From Paenibacillus sp. 32352 (GTDB lineage: Bacteria; Bacillota; Bacilli; Paenibacillales; NBRC-103111), in contig NZ_MZNT01000019.1 in assembly GCF_002042965.1 (NCBI RefSeq), positions 1 through 64,000 on the forward strand: 64,000 bases of DNA, in the 5' to 3' direction. Positions 33,997 through 43,495 of this stretch are shown one piece after another (positions within the stretch are counted from its first letter, which is position 1; each line of letters opens with the position of its first letter). A model generated the notes under the pieces. The model made no database searches and was not told where the DNA came from. It worked only from the letters and a program-made list of their open reading frames with translations. Both the position numbers and the translations under genes were made by a program.

Positions 33997-34359
33997 ATGA
34001 TGGATCGATCCTGTCCCGGTACGGTTGAACCTATCCTGGAAATCTTGGATAGCAAATGGATGCTTCTTCTCTTATTTGAGCTGTTCAACGGGAATCAGCG
34101 TTTTGGTGAGCTGCGCCGTAAACTGCAGCCGATTAGTCCTAAAACCTTGACCGATCGCTTGCGGCTGTTGGAGGAAAAAGGAATCGTCACGCGCACCCTT
34201 TATCCAGGCGTACCCCTGCACGTCGAATATGACCTTACCGAGAGCGGTAAGGCGCTGCAGCCGATTTTTGAAGCGATGTGGACGTGGACCCAAGAGCATG
34301 GCGCATCTCTACGGAACAAGACGAACGAGAGGGATCAAGAGGCAGATCGGGTAATGTGA
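33997..34359 (+). CDS. HxlR family transcriptional regulator
   Basis: A 120-aa winged-helix protein: MMDRSCPGTVEPILEILDSKW, then FGELRRKLQPISPKTLTDRL and the wing HVEYDLTESGKALQP. A cysteine close to the N-terminus is conserved in the family and could be redox-active. The ATG at 33997 has GGAG eight bases upstream. It is divergent from the dihydrofolate reductase-like gene, with 182 bases between, and is the second HxlR protein within 7 kb. Confidence 0.9.
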   Translation: MMDRSCPGTVEPILEILDSKWMLLLLFELFNGNQRFGELRRKLQPISPKTLTDRLRLLEEKGIVTRTLYPGVPLHVEYDLTESGKALQPIFEAMWTWTQEHGASLRNKTNERDQEADRVM

Positions 34360-34565
34360 ATCGGAACGAAGATATGATTCAATCAAGAGGATACACCAAA
34401 ACGCATTGTCAGCAAGAGCAGCAGTGCGTTTTTGGGGTGTGCCGCCGTTTCCTTCAAAGGACAAGATCACAGTAGCCTGGATGCTCTCCTTGTCAAGTAG
34501 GAAGCTGCCGCATAGAGCACGAATGATATAGGCGCACATACATTAGGCAGAAGGAGGAAACGGAG

Positions 34566-35108
34566 ATGAATTCTTTAGTTCGAACGGTTAGCAGCATTCC
34601 ATGGCATCGCCTGACGACCGCCTATGGAAGAGGAACGGACATACCACAGCTCCTGGAAACCAGGCAATATGAGGAACTGGCCAATTTGATCGAGCATCAA
34701 AGCACCTTATGGCAGACGACGCCCTGGGTATTGCTTATGCTTCTACAGGAGCTGGTAAAACAGGAGCCGGAGAAAGTCTCACCGGAGGAAATAGAGCTCT
34801 ACTTGGCTGTTGCTTCAGCTATTACCGTGGATCACATGAGCTCACAAGATACGGTTGAGACGATGAACGAACTGCTGGACGAAACATACTTATGGCCGGA
34901 GAATGATGAAGAAGACGAATTAAGTTGGGAGGAAGAGGAGCCGCCGGGATATGAGAAAAAGCCCTTTTTCAGCTATTATTATTTCAGTTATGTATTGCTG
35001 AAAGATGCAGCCCCCGTTTTCATCGCCATAATGAACAGTAATGATCAGCTTGCTCCTGCTATTCGAGAGCTGCTGCGTATGCTCGAGCTAGAGGCTGTCA
35101 GTGAATAG
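34566..35108 (+). CDS. protein of unknown function, acidic
   Basis: A 180-aa cytoplasmic protein with no recognised family. The N-terminal 110 residues look helical (LLMLLQELVKQEPEKVSPEEIELYL, read in parts). The middle has an acidic stretch (ENDEEDELSWEEEEPP) followed by an aromatic FFSYYYFSYVLL segment. GGAGG eight bases before the ATG supports translation. It stands alone; a hairpin follows. The 34360-34565 gap before it has no feature I can support. Confidence 0.7.
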   Translation: MNSLVRTVSSIPWHRLTTAYGRGTDIPQLLETRQYEELANLIEHQSTLWQTTPWVLLMLLQELVKQEPEKVSPEEIELYLAVASAITVDHMSSQDTVETMNELLDETYLWPENDEEDELSWEEEEPPGYEKKPFFSYYYFSYVLLKDAAPVFIAIMNSNDQLAPAIRELLRMLELEAVSE

Positions 35109-35155
35109 AATGGACGAGACGGCATTAAAGGATCTGGTGAGATCACACATCACAC

Positions 35156-35194
35156 AGTGAAACCGGCCTAAAAACCGGTCTGGTTTCACTTTGC
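35156..35194 (+). terminator. hairpin after the acidic unknown gene
   Basis: AGTGAAACC and GGTTTCACT pair perfectly, with an inner ACCGG/CCGGT stem, 47 bases after the stop codon. The T-run is weak (TTTGC). Confidence 0.6.
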
Positions 35195-35232
35195 TGATTC
35201 GTGCTGCGCCCCCCACTTATCGATTTCTGAAA

Positions 35233-35690
35233 TCAATTTGTACTTTTCTGCTTTTTATATGTTAACGGTGTCATGTGCATTGATTTTCTGAATTGATGGA
35301 TGAAGTAGCTTGTACTATTGAATCCTACCTGGTAAGCAGCATCCGTGATATTGTTCTCGGGCTGCTGCAGTAAAATCAGGCTTTTTTGAATGCGGTATTC
35401 CATCACATAATTCAAAAGCGCCGTCTTTAGAAACCGTTTGAAATACCGGCAGCATTCGGACCTGCTCAATTGTCCGGCCCTCGCTATCTCCTCCAAACTT
35501 ATCCTCTCGGCAAAATGCAGATGAATCCGCTCTTTTGGGAAGCTTAGAGCCACTAGCAGCTGTAGCAACAACCGTCTTTTGGTTGAAGGATTCCTTCGGC
35601 TGGTTTCAATGGATCGGAACCTTTTGCATCATGGCTATGATGCTTATCTTGGCTTTTAACAGGGATGCTTCATCAAACCGTTAGCAGCTC
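35233..35690 (-). pseudogene. AraC family regulator remnant
   Basis: The last 112 codons encode an AraC-type double helix-turn-helix (RISLEEIARAGQLSRSECCRYFKRF, read in two parts, and DAAYQVGFNSTSYFIHQFRKSMHMTPLTYK). The sensor domain that normally makes up the N-terminal two thirds is missing. Upstream the frame reads FRSIETSRRNPSTKRR, typical linker sequence, and is then closed by a stop at 35627-35629. In another frame just upstream, ASLLKAKISIIAMMQKVPIH continues the linker, which points to a frameshift near 35615. No good start codon or ribosome binding site exists for the short form. Probably a decayed gene. Confidence 0.7.
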
Positions 35691-35957
35691 CATTCTTACA
35701 TCAAAACTTATCATTTTTCATGTACAAGCAGTCGATCTTTCGGCTGCTTTTGTTCTACCTTGATTGCAGCCTATTAAGATCATTACTCAAACCGATCGAT
35801 TGCATCGGAATCTCGTGATTGTTGCTTCATGGCGGGAAAGGTACACTTTGGATATAACAAACAACACCATCGAGCCAGCTTACATGGTTTCAACCGTTGT
35901 TAGTTGGAAGCTTGCAAGTCCATCATTTCAGCCATTAATGCTTGGGAGGTTTTCGTT

Positions 35958-36788
35958 ATGCCATATGTGGAAACTAAAGATTCGACGCGGCTTTTTTATA
36001 AGGATTGGGGTTCCGGCAAGCCTGTCGTGTTTATTAGCGGATGGGGGCTCAGCTCCGAAATGTGGAACTATCAGATGATAGATTTAAGCACTCAGGGCCT
36101 TCGATGCATTGCGTATGACAGACGGGGGCATGGACGATCGGACGATCCGGGACAGGGCTATATCTACGATACCCTCGCTGATGATCTATCTTCACTCCTA
36201 GAACACTTGGATCTTCACGATGTGATGCTTGTTGCCCACTCTATGGGCGGTGGAGAGCTGGTTCGGTATTTGACACGCTACGGAAGCGAACGTGTTAGCC
36301 GCTGCGTATTTATAGGAACCGCATTGCCCTACCCGTTGAAGACAGAGGATAACCCAATGGGATTCGATAGAACCACGGTGGAGATGACTCGATCCGAATG
36401 GAGAAGGGACTTCCCCCGGTGGGTGCAAGAGAATGCAGCTCCCTACTTCGGCGGAGGGCTGCCGGGCTGCTCGGTTTCTCCCGAATTGACGGAATGGACG
36501 AAATCGGATATGTTCCGAACGTCGCACAAAGCGATTCTCGATTGCAATCAAGCGCTCATCGAGACGGATTTTCGCGCTGAGTTACGGGAAATATCGCTGC
36601 CCTCCCTCATCATTCACGGGGATAGCGACCGCTCTTTTCCCGTAGAGATATCCGGGATGATAGCTGCGCAGCTTCTGCCCCATAATCGCTTTATCGTATA
36701 TGAGAACGGTCCTCATGGACTCTACATCACCCATATGGAACGTTTAAATAGCGATCTTTGGTCCTTTGCGCTAGAGAGGCAGTCCTAG
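35958..36788 (+). CDS. alpha/beta hydrolase (non-heme haloperoxidase/arylesterase type)
   Basis: A 276-aa alpha/beta hydrolase. The oxyanion region FISGWGLSSEMWNYQM, the nucleophile elbow AHSMGGGE (Ser), an acid in HGDSDRSFP (Asp) and the histidine in NGPHGLYI give an intact triad. The pattern of the first 40 residues (TRLFYKDWGSG) is that of the cofactor-free haloperoxidase/esterase group; the physiological substrate is unknown. The ATG at 35958 has GGGAGG nine bases upstream. Cytoplasmic and monocistronic. Confidence 0.92.
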   Translation: MPYVETKDSTRLFYKDWGSGKPVVFISGWGLSSEMWNYQMIDLSTQGLRCIAYDRRGHGRSDDPGQGYIYDTLADDLSSLLEHLDLHDVMLVAHSMGGGELVRYLTRYGSERVSRCVFIGTALPYPLKTEDNPMGFDRTTVEMTRSEWRRDFPRWVQENAAPYFGGGLPGCSVSPELTEWTKSDMFRTSHKAILDCNQALIETDFRAELREISLPSLIIHGDSDRSFPVEISGMIAAQLLPHNRFIVYENGPHGLYITHMERLNSDLWSFALERQS

Positions 36789-36794
36789 CAAACT

Positions 36795-36819
36795 AGGGCT
36801 GCCATTCGGCAGCCCTTTT
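36795..36819. terminator. bidirectional terminator
   Basis: AGGGCTGCC-ATTC-GGCAGCCCT followed by TTTT on the plus strand, between the convergent hydrolase and stalk-domain genes. Confidence 0.85.
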
Positions 36820-36840
36820 GCTGAGACATCCGTTTCCCTT

Positions 36841-38430
36841 TCAACGAATGAGTTCTATCGAGGAATCCCTTGAATCCTGGAGCAAAATCCCCTCGTCGGA
36901 CGTGAGTACACGAGAGATCGGATCTGCCACGCTCAGCAGCAAACGGCCTGAGCTGTCCAGCAGTACGATGCCGTAGTCCTCCTGTTCGCCAAACCTGCAA
37001 ACGAGTCGATCATTCAGCACTTGAACACCAGCAACTGGCGTCGTCCATACGCGCGGGTCTTCCCCGTTCGGATCAGCCTGGTACAGCTCGAAGCGGTTCG
37101 CTTCCTTCTTGATTGTATAGAAGACGTTGCCGCCAATGCTGTCGAACCATGACACCGCATGGTCTGACAGGCTCTTCTCGCCGCCCGTACCATCCAGCGC
37201 CGATGAGTATAGCCTGCCGTCCTCGTCTTTTACATAGTACAGCTTGTTATCGATGATCCGGAATCGGCTGACACCGAAGTCGATGATCTTCTCAGTCTTA
37301 TTCGTCTTCAAGTTGATTTTATAGAGTTTATTGGTGTCAGAGCTGCTGCGGGAAGCAAGCACGAACACATCCTCTCCATGGACAGCAAGGAGGGAAGCTG
37401 CGTCACGCGGAGCTCCTAACGAGGTACCGTCGGACATAACTGCATACATCAGATCCGCGTCACCTACACGTTTACCGCTCGTCTTTTCCTCGCCCGGCTG
37501 CGACAAATAGAGATTGCCGCCCTCAAACGCTGAAGCGCCCAAATTCATGACTAATGTTCCTAACGGCGTCTCGCGGAAATCAAGGTAGCCTTGGTGTACC
37601 AGCTCCGCTTTCCCGTCGTCACCGATTTTCACGAACTCATCGTGACCCATTATTCCTCCCCCGAGGTGGTAGGTAAACCAAAGGGCATTGTCACGGATTT
37701 GAAAGGATACTTGCTTTTGCAGCCCTTGTGAGGTTTGGATGCTATAGGAATAGAGCTCTTCCTTGGCTGACGGCTGCTGCACAGGAGCCCGGTATATGTG
37801 ATTCGTCGTACCCGTCGTCTCGACAAAATAAATATAGCCTTTGTAAAGGGCAACATCGTTCTCCCCGGCATCGGCAGGAAGGCCGATCGTTTGCAGCTGC
37901 GGATTATGGGATAAGATGCTAAGGCCGCTTCTGTTGTCCCAACGGTAATCCCATCCGAATTCGTCATGCGCAAAGCGCCAGGTCAATGGAAAATACGTCA
38001 CATCCCGGAAGCTTAACAAGGGATATTCCTCTTTGGAATTGTCGATCGTCTTGCCGTTGATCGTGACGGCCGATGCGGGAACCTCTGCCGTGTATGCGGC
38101 CGCGTTGCGGCGATCGGACTGATAAGGCGCGTACGAAGAGGCCACACGGCTCTGCTTAATGTTCAAGCCGTCGTTCGGCGACCAAGTCTCCTCCAAACCG
38201 AGCAATCTTGAATCATACCACGTCATCGGCACATACGTGATATCGCGATAAACCAGCAGCGGGTATTCACGGTACTGATTTTCCACCGTATGACCGTTCA
38301 AATTCACTGTAAAATCCGGCAGCGTGACCCTCACGCTTGCATCAGCCGCTTGACTATGCCCCGCAGGCGCCAACAAGCTCATGCACAATGTAAACATAAT
38401 CGTATAGCTAACCCATTTTGGCCTCATCAC
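36841..38430 (-). CDS. exported protein with stalk-type domains and DUF5050-like propeller
   Basis: A 529-aa protein with a Sec signal peptide (hydrophobic stretch about 8-26, cleavage likely after HSQA). Two related segments follow, each with YPLLVYRDITYVPMTW-like or YPLLSFRDVTYFPLTW sequence (about 50-90 and 125-155); these are the copper amine oxidase N-terminal (stalk) type found in exported Paenibacillus proteins. The rest (about 180-525) is a repeated beta pattern (YKGYIYFVE, DNALWFTY, DNKLYYVKDEDGRLY) fitting DUF5050 or a beta-propeller. Probably a cell-surface protein of unknown function, monocistronic. Confidence 0.8.
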   Translation of the reverse strand: MMRPKWVSYTIMFTLCMSLLAPAGHSQAADASVRVTLPDFTVNLNGHTVENQYREYPLLVYRDITYVPMTWYDSRLLGLEETWSPNDGLNIKQSRVASSYAPYQSDRRNAAAYTAEVPASAVTINGKTIDNSKEEYPLLSFRDVTYFPLTWRFAHDEFGWDYRWDNRSGLSILSHNPQLQTIGLPADAGENDVALYKGYIYFVETTGTTNHIYRAPVQQPSAKEELYSYSIQTSQGLQKQVSFQIRDNALWFTYHLGGGIMGHDEFVKIGDDGKAELVHQGYLDFRETPLGTLVMNLGASAFEGGNLYLSQPGEEKTSGKRVGDADLMYAVMSDGTSLGAPRDAASLLAVHGEDVFVLASRSSSDTNKLYKINLKTNKTEKIIDFGVSRFRIIDNKLYYVKDEDGRLYSSALDGTGGEKSLSDHAVSWFDSIGGNVFYTIKKEANRFELYQADPNGEDPRVWTTPVAGVQVLNDRLVCRFGEQEDYGIVLLDSSGRLLLSVADPISRVLTSDEGILLQDSRDSSIELIR

Positions 38431-38611
38431 AACGTCATCTCCTCTCTGTTGATTTAAACGCAGGTCGTGATTAAAAGTTACTGTTCCTCATTTTACCACC
38501 CGAACCGCCGATAATTTGGATGTTCAATGTCGGTTCCCTCCATTGTATCTCGGAAAATGAAGTACGAAAAAAAAGGGATCTTATCCCAGGAGACTGGATC
38601 GGCTCGGACGC

Positions 38612-38640
38612 AAAAAAACACCCGCCCTTCGGCGGATGCT
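38612..38640 (-). terminator. terminator of the carbohydrate utilisation operon
   Basis: On the minus strand ATCCGCC-GAAG-GGCGGGT is followed by GTTTTTTTG, eleven bases after the last gene of the operon. A clear Rho-independent terminator. Confidence 0.85.
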
Positions 38641-38651
38641 TGTGCAATCGA

Positions 38652-40355
38652 TTATTGGGACAGCAGCTCATCGACGGTGGCCGGCTTACGGCGCATAGCT
38701 AGTTTCAATGATGGACTTCCATCGGTGCACCGGGCTGTCCAGTACTGTTCTTGCTCGGTCACTTCCACCTGAAGCCATTTCTCACGGTCGCCTAAACTCA
38801 ATGCGAACAGCAGGCCCGCCTGCTCCATGTCGGTAAAGTTGAATACATGCTCCGGTCCGCTGTAAAGGATGTAATCAAGATGCAGACGTCCGTCCTGAAT
38901 CTGCCATTCCCAGCCCGTCTTGGATGAGTCTGACTGAAATTCGGCCAATAGGTTCTGCACGCAAATCGTATGCTCCCCAAGCACAACCCGTACCCTTCTC
39001 TCCTCCTGTACCTTGACTTCTATCGTATCCAGGCATCCCCCGAATTCCAGGCGAATCCGCAGGTCCTGCGCTTTGACCCATCCCTTGATTCGGTCCAGGC
39101 TGCTGTGAGTATCCCCTCCATTGGTGCTGAAGCCGATTCCATACAGGACATCTCCCTCATTTTGCCGGGAGGTGATGATTGCCGCCGCATAGTCATAGCC
39201 ATCATGAAGACATTGCAGCTGCATATAGGCGGTTTCCCCGCCATGCTTCATATAAGCTAATAAATTGCGCCGCTGATTCCACATAATTTCTTTATCTATC
39301 GTGCCTAATGCATAGGCTTCATTCATGAACAGCGTAGCATGCTTCTGAATTCTCTTACCCGTGTTCTCATAAATACGCTGGCGTAAATGCTCATGATGCG
39401 GCTCGATAAAGTAACGACGAAGCTTATCGGGACAGCACAATCCGCTGTCATACCAGTTCGGCTCGAAGATCAAGTCCTCATCGGGAAGAAAGCGTACTTC
39501 CCCCTCCAAGCCCAGCTGCAAAAAGGTTAGAAACTTCGGCGCCAGCAGCTTATCGTAGCTGCGGCTGTGCGGACCCGCCCACTGCTTCGTGGGCACGTGA
39601 AAATGCTCCGCGACCATGCGCCATCCCACCTCAAGCAGCTCCTCCGTCAACTGCCGGGCGGCTTCATTCTTAGTTCGTGTGTAGAGGCTCGACAGCTCGG
39701 CAATCGCAACCGTTGTATAGGTGGGACTGTTATACTCCTCGAAGGTGCCGAGACGCTTAGTATGGGCATGAAACTCCGTGAGACGCTGAAGACCATAGTC
39801 GCGGTAGGGAGGATAATCGTATACCTCGCCGGCTAGCAGCGTTACGAACGACCCCATAATGGAAATGTTCGTGTAGCCCGGCCTTACATTCCTTGCGATG
39901 ATCGCCTGGCATGCCCGGAAGATCGCATCACGCAGACAGGACTTTAAGCCGGACGACATGATATCTTGGTAGTGCATGGCGGCAAGAACGAGCTGCTTCC
40001 CGCAGAAATCGGCCCAGTTCCAATCGGGGGGCGCCATCTGATCCAAGGGCTCCTCGTAAAACCACGACCAAATGCCATGGGTCGGGCGGCTGGGATCCGT
40101 ATCCTGCAGCGATAGGACCTTCTCCACAATGGCGCATCCCCGCTCCTGATAGCGGGGAATGCCGCTGCCTAGCAGCGTCACCGCATAAGAGAGCGATTCG
40201 CGCGTAGGGTGCACATACGGCACATCCCGAAGGGTCGTATGATAACCCGGACTGCTGAAGGGCTGCCTCAGCAGCTGCAGCTCCGGATTATAATTGGCCT
40301 CGTTGTGCTCCAGCCACTGCAGCAGCTTCTGCCTGGTTAATTCCGTTGAGATCAT
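38652..40355 (-). CDS. unrecognised 567-aa protein of the carbohydrate operon, alpha-toroid-like
   Basis: No signal peptide or transmembrane segment, so probably cytoplasmic. The first 350 residues are mainly helical with conserved-looking aromatic and acidic patches (GIWSWFYEEPLDQM, DWNWADFCGKQL, EEYNSPTYTTVAIAEL, QWAGPHSRSYDK), the pattern of an alpha/alpha-toroid carbohydrate-active enzyme; the last 200 look like beta-sandwich. It follows a GH88/105 hydrolase and overlaps its stop region, with GGAAGGAG eight bases before the ATG at 40355. It may act on the product of the hydrolase, as a lyase or glycosidase; this is inference. Family not recognised. Confidence 0.75.
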   Translation of the reverse strand: MISTELTRQKLLQWLEHNEANYNPELQLLRQPFSSPGYHTTLRDVPYVHPTRESLSYAVTLLGSGIPRYQERGCAIVEKVLSLQDTDPSRPTHGIWSWFYEEPLDQMAPPDWNWADFCGKQLVLAAMHYQDIMSSGLKSCLRDAIFRACQAIIARNVRPGYTNISIMGSFVTLLAGEVYDYPPYRDYGLQRLTEFHAHTKRLGTFEEYNSPTYTTVAIAELSSLYTRTKNEAARQLTEELLEVGWRMVAEHFHVPTKQWAGPHSRSYDKLLAPKFLTFLQLGLEGEVRFLPDEDLIFEPNWYDSGLCCPDKLRRYFIEPHHEHLRQRIYENTGKRIQKHATLFMNEAYALGTIDKEIMWNQRRNLLAYMKHGGETAYMQLQCLHDGYDYAAAIITSRQNEGDVLYGIGFSTNGGDTHSSLDRIKGWVKAQDLRIRLEFGGCLDTIEVKVQEERRVRVVLGEHTICVQNLLAEFQSDSSKTGWEWQIQDGRLHLDYILYSGPEHVFNFTDMEQAGLLFALSLGDREKWLQVEVTEQEQYWTARCTDGSPSLKLAMRRKPATVDELLSQ

Positions 40356-40356
40356 T

Positions 40357-41481
40357 CTATCGACTCCTTCCGGTGATTCCATTAATAGAGGAAGAGCTGT
40401 GCTTCAAGCCCAACCCACGATCCCTTCCTTCCAGCAGCTCACAGATCAGCATAAGCGCCAGCGCTTGGCCGTAAGGCGTCGGTGTTATTTTCACTTCGTT
40501 ATACGCCTCCACCGTCGGCATGACCGGCGTTCCGCCGGAGACGCCATGTACGGCCCCGTATACGTCGACATGGATCATAACCGCTTCAGCTGCCTTCTCG
40601 ACCGCTTGACGAAGCTCCGCTTGCAGGACGGAATCTTCTATCATTCCGGTGCGAAGTGCCAGCTGGAAGCCATAGGCAATGCCGGCGGCGGCCGAGGTCT
40701 CCAAATAGAAGTCCGGCCGGTCAAGGACGGTATGCCACATGCCGTTGGCTGTCTGGTATCGGACTAACCCCCGCAGCAGCGCCGTATAACGCTCGTACAC
40801 CTCGGCCGGAATCTTAGCTAAATGCTTGACATGAGCAACAATCTCGGGGACGCCGAAAGCGACCCAAGCATTGGCACGGCCCCACCGGGCTGCCGACATG
40901 TGGTTGCGGTTGACCCCGTCAAAGCCATGGAACAGCACGCCCGTCGTCTCATCCTGTAACAGCTGGAGATGGACGAGCACCTGCTTCACGGCTTCCTTCG
41001 CCATGACAGCGTCTCCTGTCAAAGAAGCGAGGCGGGCAAGGAACAATGCGCCGACGACAAGCGTATCCGCCCACAGCTGCCCGGGGAAGTCGACGCCCTC
41101 GGTCACCGTATGCTCGAAGCCGCCCTCCTTCGTGCGGGGCGCCTCATGCATCAGCCAGTCGCCGTGCTCCTGCACAAGCGGCATCCACTCCGCCGCCGCT
41201 TCCGGTTCCTGTCGCAGCAGCTCCGTCAACGCCGCGAACGGCGCGGTGGAGTTGATCACGCGCTGCTGTGCAGCTTTGTGGCGGTTATCCCGCATCCAGC
41301 GCCACAAATATTCCCGCACCGTTTCTAGCCCGGTTGCCTCGTAATACTTGACCGCCGCGATCAAGCCTACGCCCGGCTTCCAATCCCAATTGTACATGCT
41401 GCGCTGCCAATCGCTCTCGGGCGCGGTCACCATGTACTCGTATACCTGCTCCGCCTTGCCTAGGAGCTTCTCTCTATTCAT
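40357..41481 (-). CDS. glycoside hydrolase family 88/105 protein
   Basis: A 374-aa enzyme of the unsaturated glycuronyl hydrolase group (YteR/YesR type), which removes the unsaturated uronic acid from oligosaccharides made by polysaccharide lyases. The motif NWDWKPGVGLIA near the N-terminus, the central HGFDGVNRNHMSAARWGRANAW (given in part: MSAARWGRANAW) and the later QTANGMWHTVLDRPD carry residues typical of GH105. No signal peptide, so it acts in the cytoplasm on imported oligosaccharides, fitting the ABC transporter genes just upstream. GGAGG lies before the ATG. Confidence 0.9.
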   Translation of the reverse strand: MNREKLLGKAEQVYEYMVTAPESDWQRSMYNWDWKPGVGLIAAVKYYEATGLETVREYLWRWMRDNRHKAAQQRVINSTAPFAALTELLRQEPEAAAEWMPLVQEHGDWLMHEAPRTKEGGFEHTVTEGVDFPGQLWADTLVVGALFLARLASLTGDAVMAKEAVKQVLVHLQLLQDETTGVLFHGFDGVNRNHMSAARWGRANAWVAFGVPEIVAHVKHLAKIPAEVYERYTALLRGLVRYQTANGMWHTVLDRPDFYLETSAAAGIAYGFQLALRTGMIEDSVLQAELRQAVEKAAEAVMIHVDVYGAVHGVSGGTPVMPTVEAYNEVKITPTPYGQALALMLICELLEGRDRGLGLKHSSSSINGITGRSR

Positions 41482-41544
41482 CTATATTCCTCCTCGCTGC
41501 ATTACACAGACGATATTTGATGTGTATCTTGCAGACCCACGCGC

Positions 41545-42411
41545 CTAGCCCTTCACCGAGCCGATCATCGCTCCCTTGGCGAAATACTTTTGCAGGAACG
41601 GATAAATAAGCAGAATCGGCACCGTAGCGATAATAATCATCGCCATCTTGACGGTGACGCCGATTTTCGGTGCATCTCCGGACATGGCGGCATCGACCGC
41701 TTCGCTTGTCATTTGCACGAGAATTTGGCGCAGCAGCACCTGCAGCGTCATTTTGCTGACATCACTGTTGTACATGACCGCCTGGAAGAAGATATTCCAC
41801 TTGGATACCGCATAGAACAGAGTCAGCGTAGCGATAACCGGCAAAGAAATCGGCATGACGATTCTCGCCAGCACTCCCATATCATTGCTTCCGTCGATTT
41901 TGGCCGATTCCTCCAGCTCTTGCGGAACGGAGCGGAAGAAGCTGACCATAATCATCAGATTAAATACGCTAAGGGCACTTGGAACAATAAGCGACCACAG
42001 CGAATTCAGCATCCCCAGCTCTTTCACCAGCAAGTACGAAGGGATAATGCCTCCGTTAAACAGCATCGTAAAAAAAGCGAGGAACAGCATCACGCTAGTG
42101 CCCTTCACGTGTTTCTTGGACAGCGGATACGCAAGCGAGATGGTTAACAGCATGCTGAGAATGGTTCCTGCAACAGTCACAAACACCGTATTATAGAACG
42201 TCTGGATGAACTGCCGGTTATGAAATACCGTATCATAGGCGATGCTCGTCCACTGCTTTGGCCAGAACAGCAATTGGCCCTCGTATACCAAATGCGCCGT
42301 GGAGAAGGACAGCACGAACACGTTCCAGAACGGAAATACCATCAACAGCGCCATCAGGCCGAGCAGCGTGTAATTGACCGCCTCGAACCAGATGCTTTTT
42401 TGAATTTTCAT
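41545..42411 (-). CDS. carbohydrate ABC transporter permease (LplC-like)
   Basis: A 288-aa inner-membrane permease with six transmembrane helices and the EAA loop (ELEESAKIDGSNDMGVLARIVMPIS; key part EESAKIDG) that contacts the ATPase. It ends in GAMIGSVKG, typical of LplC/YtcP-type CUT1 permeases. It pairs with the permease encoded 30 bases upstream. No ATPase gene is present in the operon; a shared MsmK/MsmX-type ATPase elsewhere probably energises it. Confidence 0.93.
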   Translation of the reverse strand: MKIQKSIWFEAVNYTLLGLMALLMVFPFWNVFVLSFSTAHLVYEGQLLFWPKQWTSIAYDTVFHNRQFIQTFYNTVFVTVAGTILSMLLTISLAYPLSKKHVKGTSVMLFLAFFTMLFNGGIIPSYLLVKELGMLNSLWSLIVPSALSVFNLMIMVSFFRSVPQELEESAKIDGSNDMGVLARIVMPISLPVIATLTLFYAVSKWNIFFQAVMYNSDVSKMTLQVLLRQILVQMTSEAVDAAMSGDAPKIGVTVKMAMIIIATVPILLIYPFLQKYFAKGAMIGSVKG

Positions 42412-42441
42412 CTGAATGTTTCTCCTTTCCGAACGCTTTGG

Positions 42442-43410
42442 CTAAAATAAATAGTTATCGCTCGTCTTCTTGGCTACGTAGTTGGAACCGAGAATAAGGA
42501 CAAGTCCTACCGCGGATTTAAACAGCCCTACCGCCGACGCAAAGCTGAAATTGCCCTGCAGCACGCCCGCTTTGAACACGTACGTATCGAATACCTCGGA
42601 TACGCTGCTCACCATCGGGTTGCCCATAATAAACAGCTGGTCGAAGGAAAGGCTCATAATGTGCCCGATCCGCAGCAGCAGCAGCACAACAACGGTGTTC
42701 ATAAGAGCCGGTATCGTAATGGCCTTCATCTGATGCCACCGGTTCGCTCCGTCTACACGTGCAGCTTCATACAGTTCCGGGTTAATCCCGGCCAAGGCCG
42801 CCAGGAAAATAATCGTCCCCCACCCCGCTTCCTTCCATATGCTCTGCAGGGTAATCATGCCCCAGAACAAGCGGGTATCGAGCAGCAGCTGCACCTTCGG
42901 AAACCCCAGCGCATGAACAATTTGGGTAACGATCCCCTCAGAATTCATCAACGTAATCGTCAATGAACAAATAACGACCCAAGATACGAAATGGGGCAAA
43001 TAAATGATCGTCTGTACCGCCTTCTGAAATACGACGGAGCGCACTTCATTGAGCAGCAGCGCAAGTACGATAGGTGTTGGGAAAAATAAAACCAGGTTCA
43101 GCAGGCTGATCACAAGAGTGTTGCGCAATACCATCCAGAAATCCGGATGCTTGAACAATCTCTCAAAATGAGCAAACCCGACCCAATCGCTATGAAAAAT
43201 TCCCGCAAACGGGTTATAGTCCTGAAACGCCAGCACGATGCCATACATCGGCACATAATCGAAAAGCAAAATAAACGCCATGCCCGGCAGAGCAAGCAAA
43301 TACATGTACCGGTCCGCCCACAGCTTTCTCCACAGCTTGCTGCGCTTTGAGCCTGATGCGGCGGCTGGCTTGCTGCCGCGAATGGCCGCGGCTTCCGTTC
43401 CCATTGCCAT
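42442..43410 (-). CDS. carbohydrate ABC transporter permease (LplB-like)
   Basis: A 322-aa CUT1 permease with a basic cytoplasmic N-terminus, six transmembrane helices (first at YMYLLALPGMAFILLFDYVP, about 33-52) and the EAA loop ELYEAARVDGANRWHQMK. The first periplasmic loop has the LplB-type FQDYNPFAGIFHSDWVGF (key part QDYNPFAGI). It forms the channel with the LplC-like protein. The ATG at 43410 lacks a well-spaced ribosome binding site, so the start is somewhat uncertain. Confidence 0.92.
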   Translation of the reverse strand: MAMGTEAAAIRGSKPAAASGSKRSKLWRKLWADRYMYLLALPGMAFILLFDYVPMYGIVLAFQDYNPFAGIFHSDWVGFAHFERLFKHPDFWMVLRNTLVISLLNLVLFFPTPIVLALLLNEVRSVVFQKAVQTIIYLPHFVSWVVICSLTITLMNSEGIVTQIVHALGFPKVQLLLDTRLFWGMITLQSIWKEAGWGTIIFLAALAGINPELYEAARVDGANRWHQMKAITIPALMNTVVVLLLLRIGHIMSLSFDQLFIMGNPMVSSVSEVFDTYVFKAGVLQGNFSFASAVGLFKSAVGLVLILGSNYVAKKTSDNYLF

Positions 43411-43495
43411 AATGGAAGTTCACGCTCCTTATGAAAAGCTCGGGTACGTTCCGATGAGCAGAAACGTACCCGCTTGGCTTTCCTTTATTTTGAAC

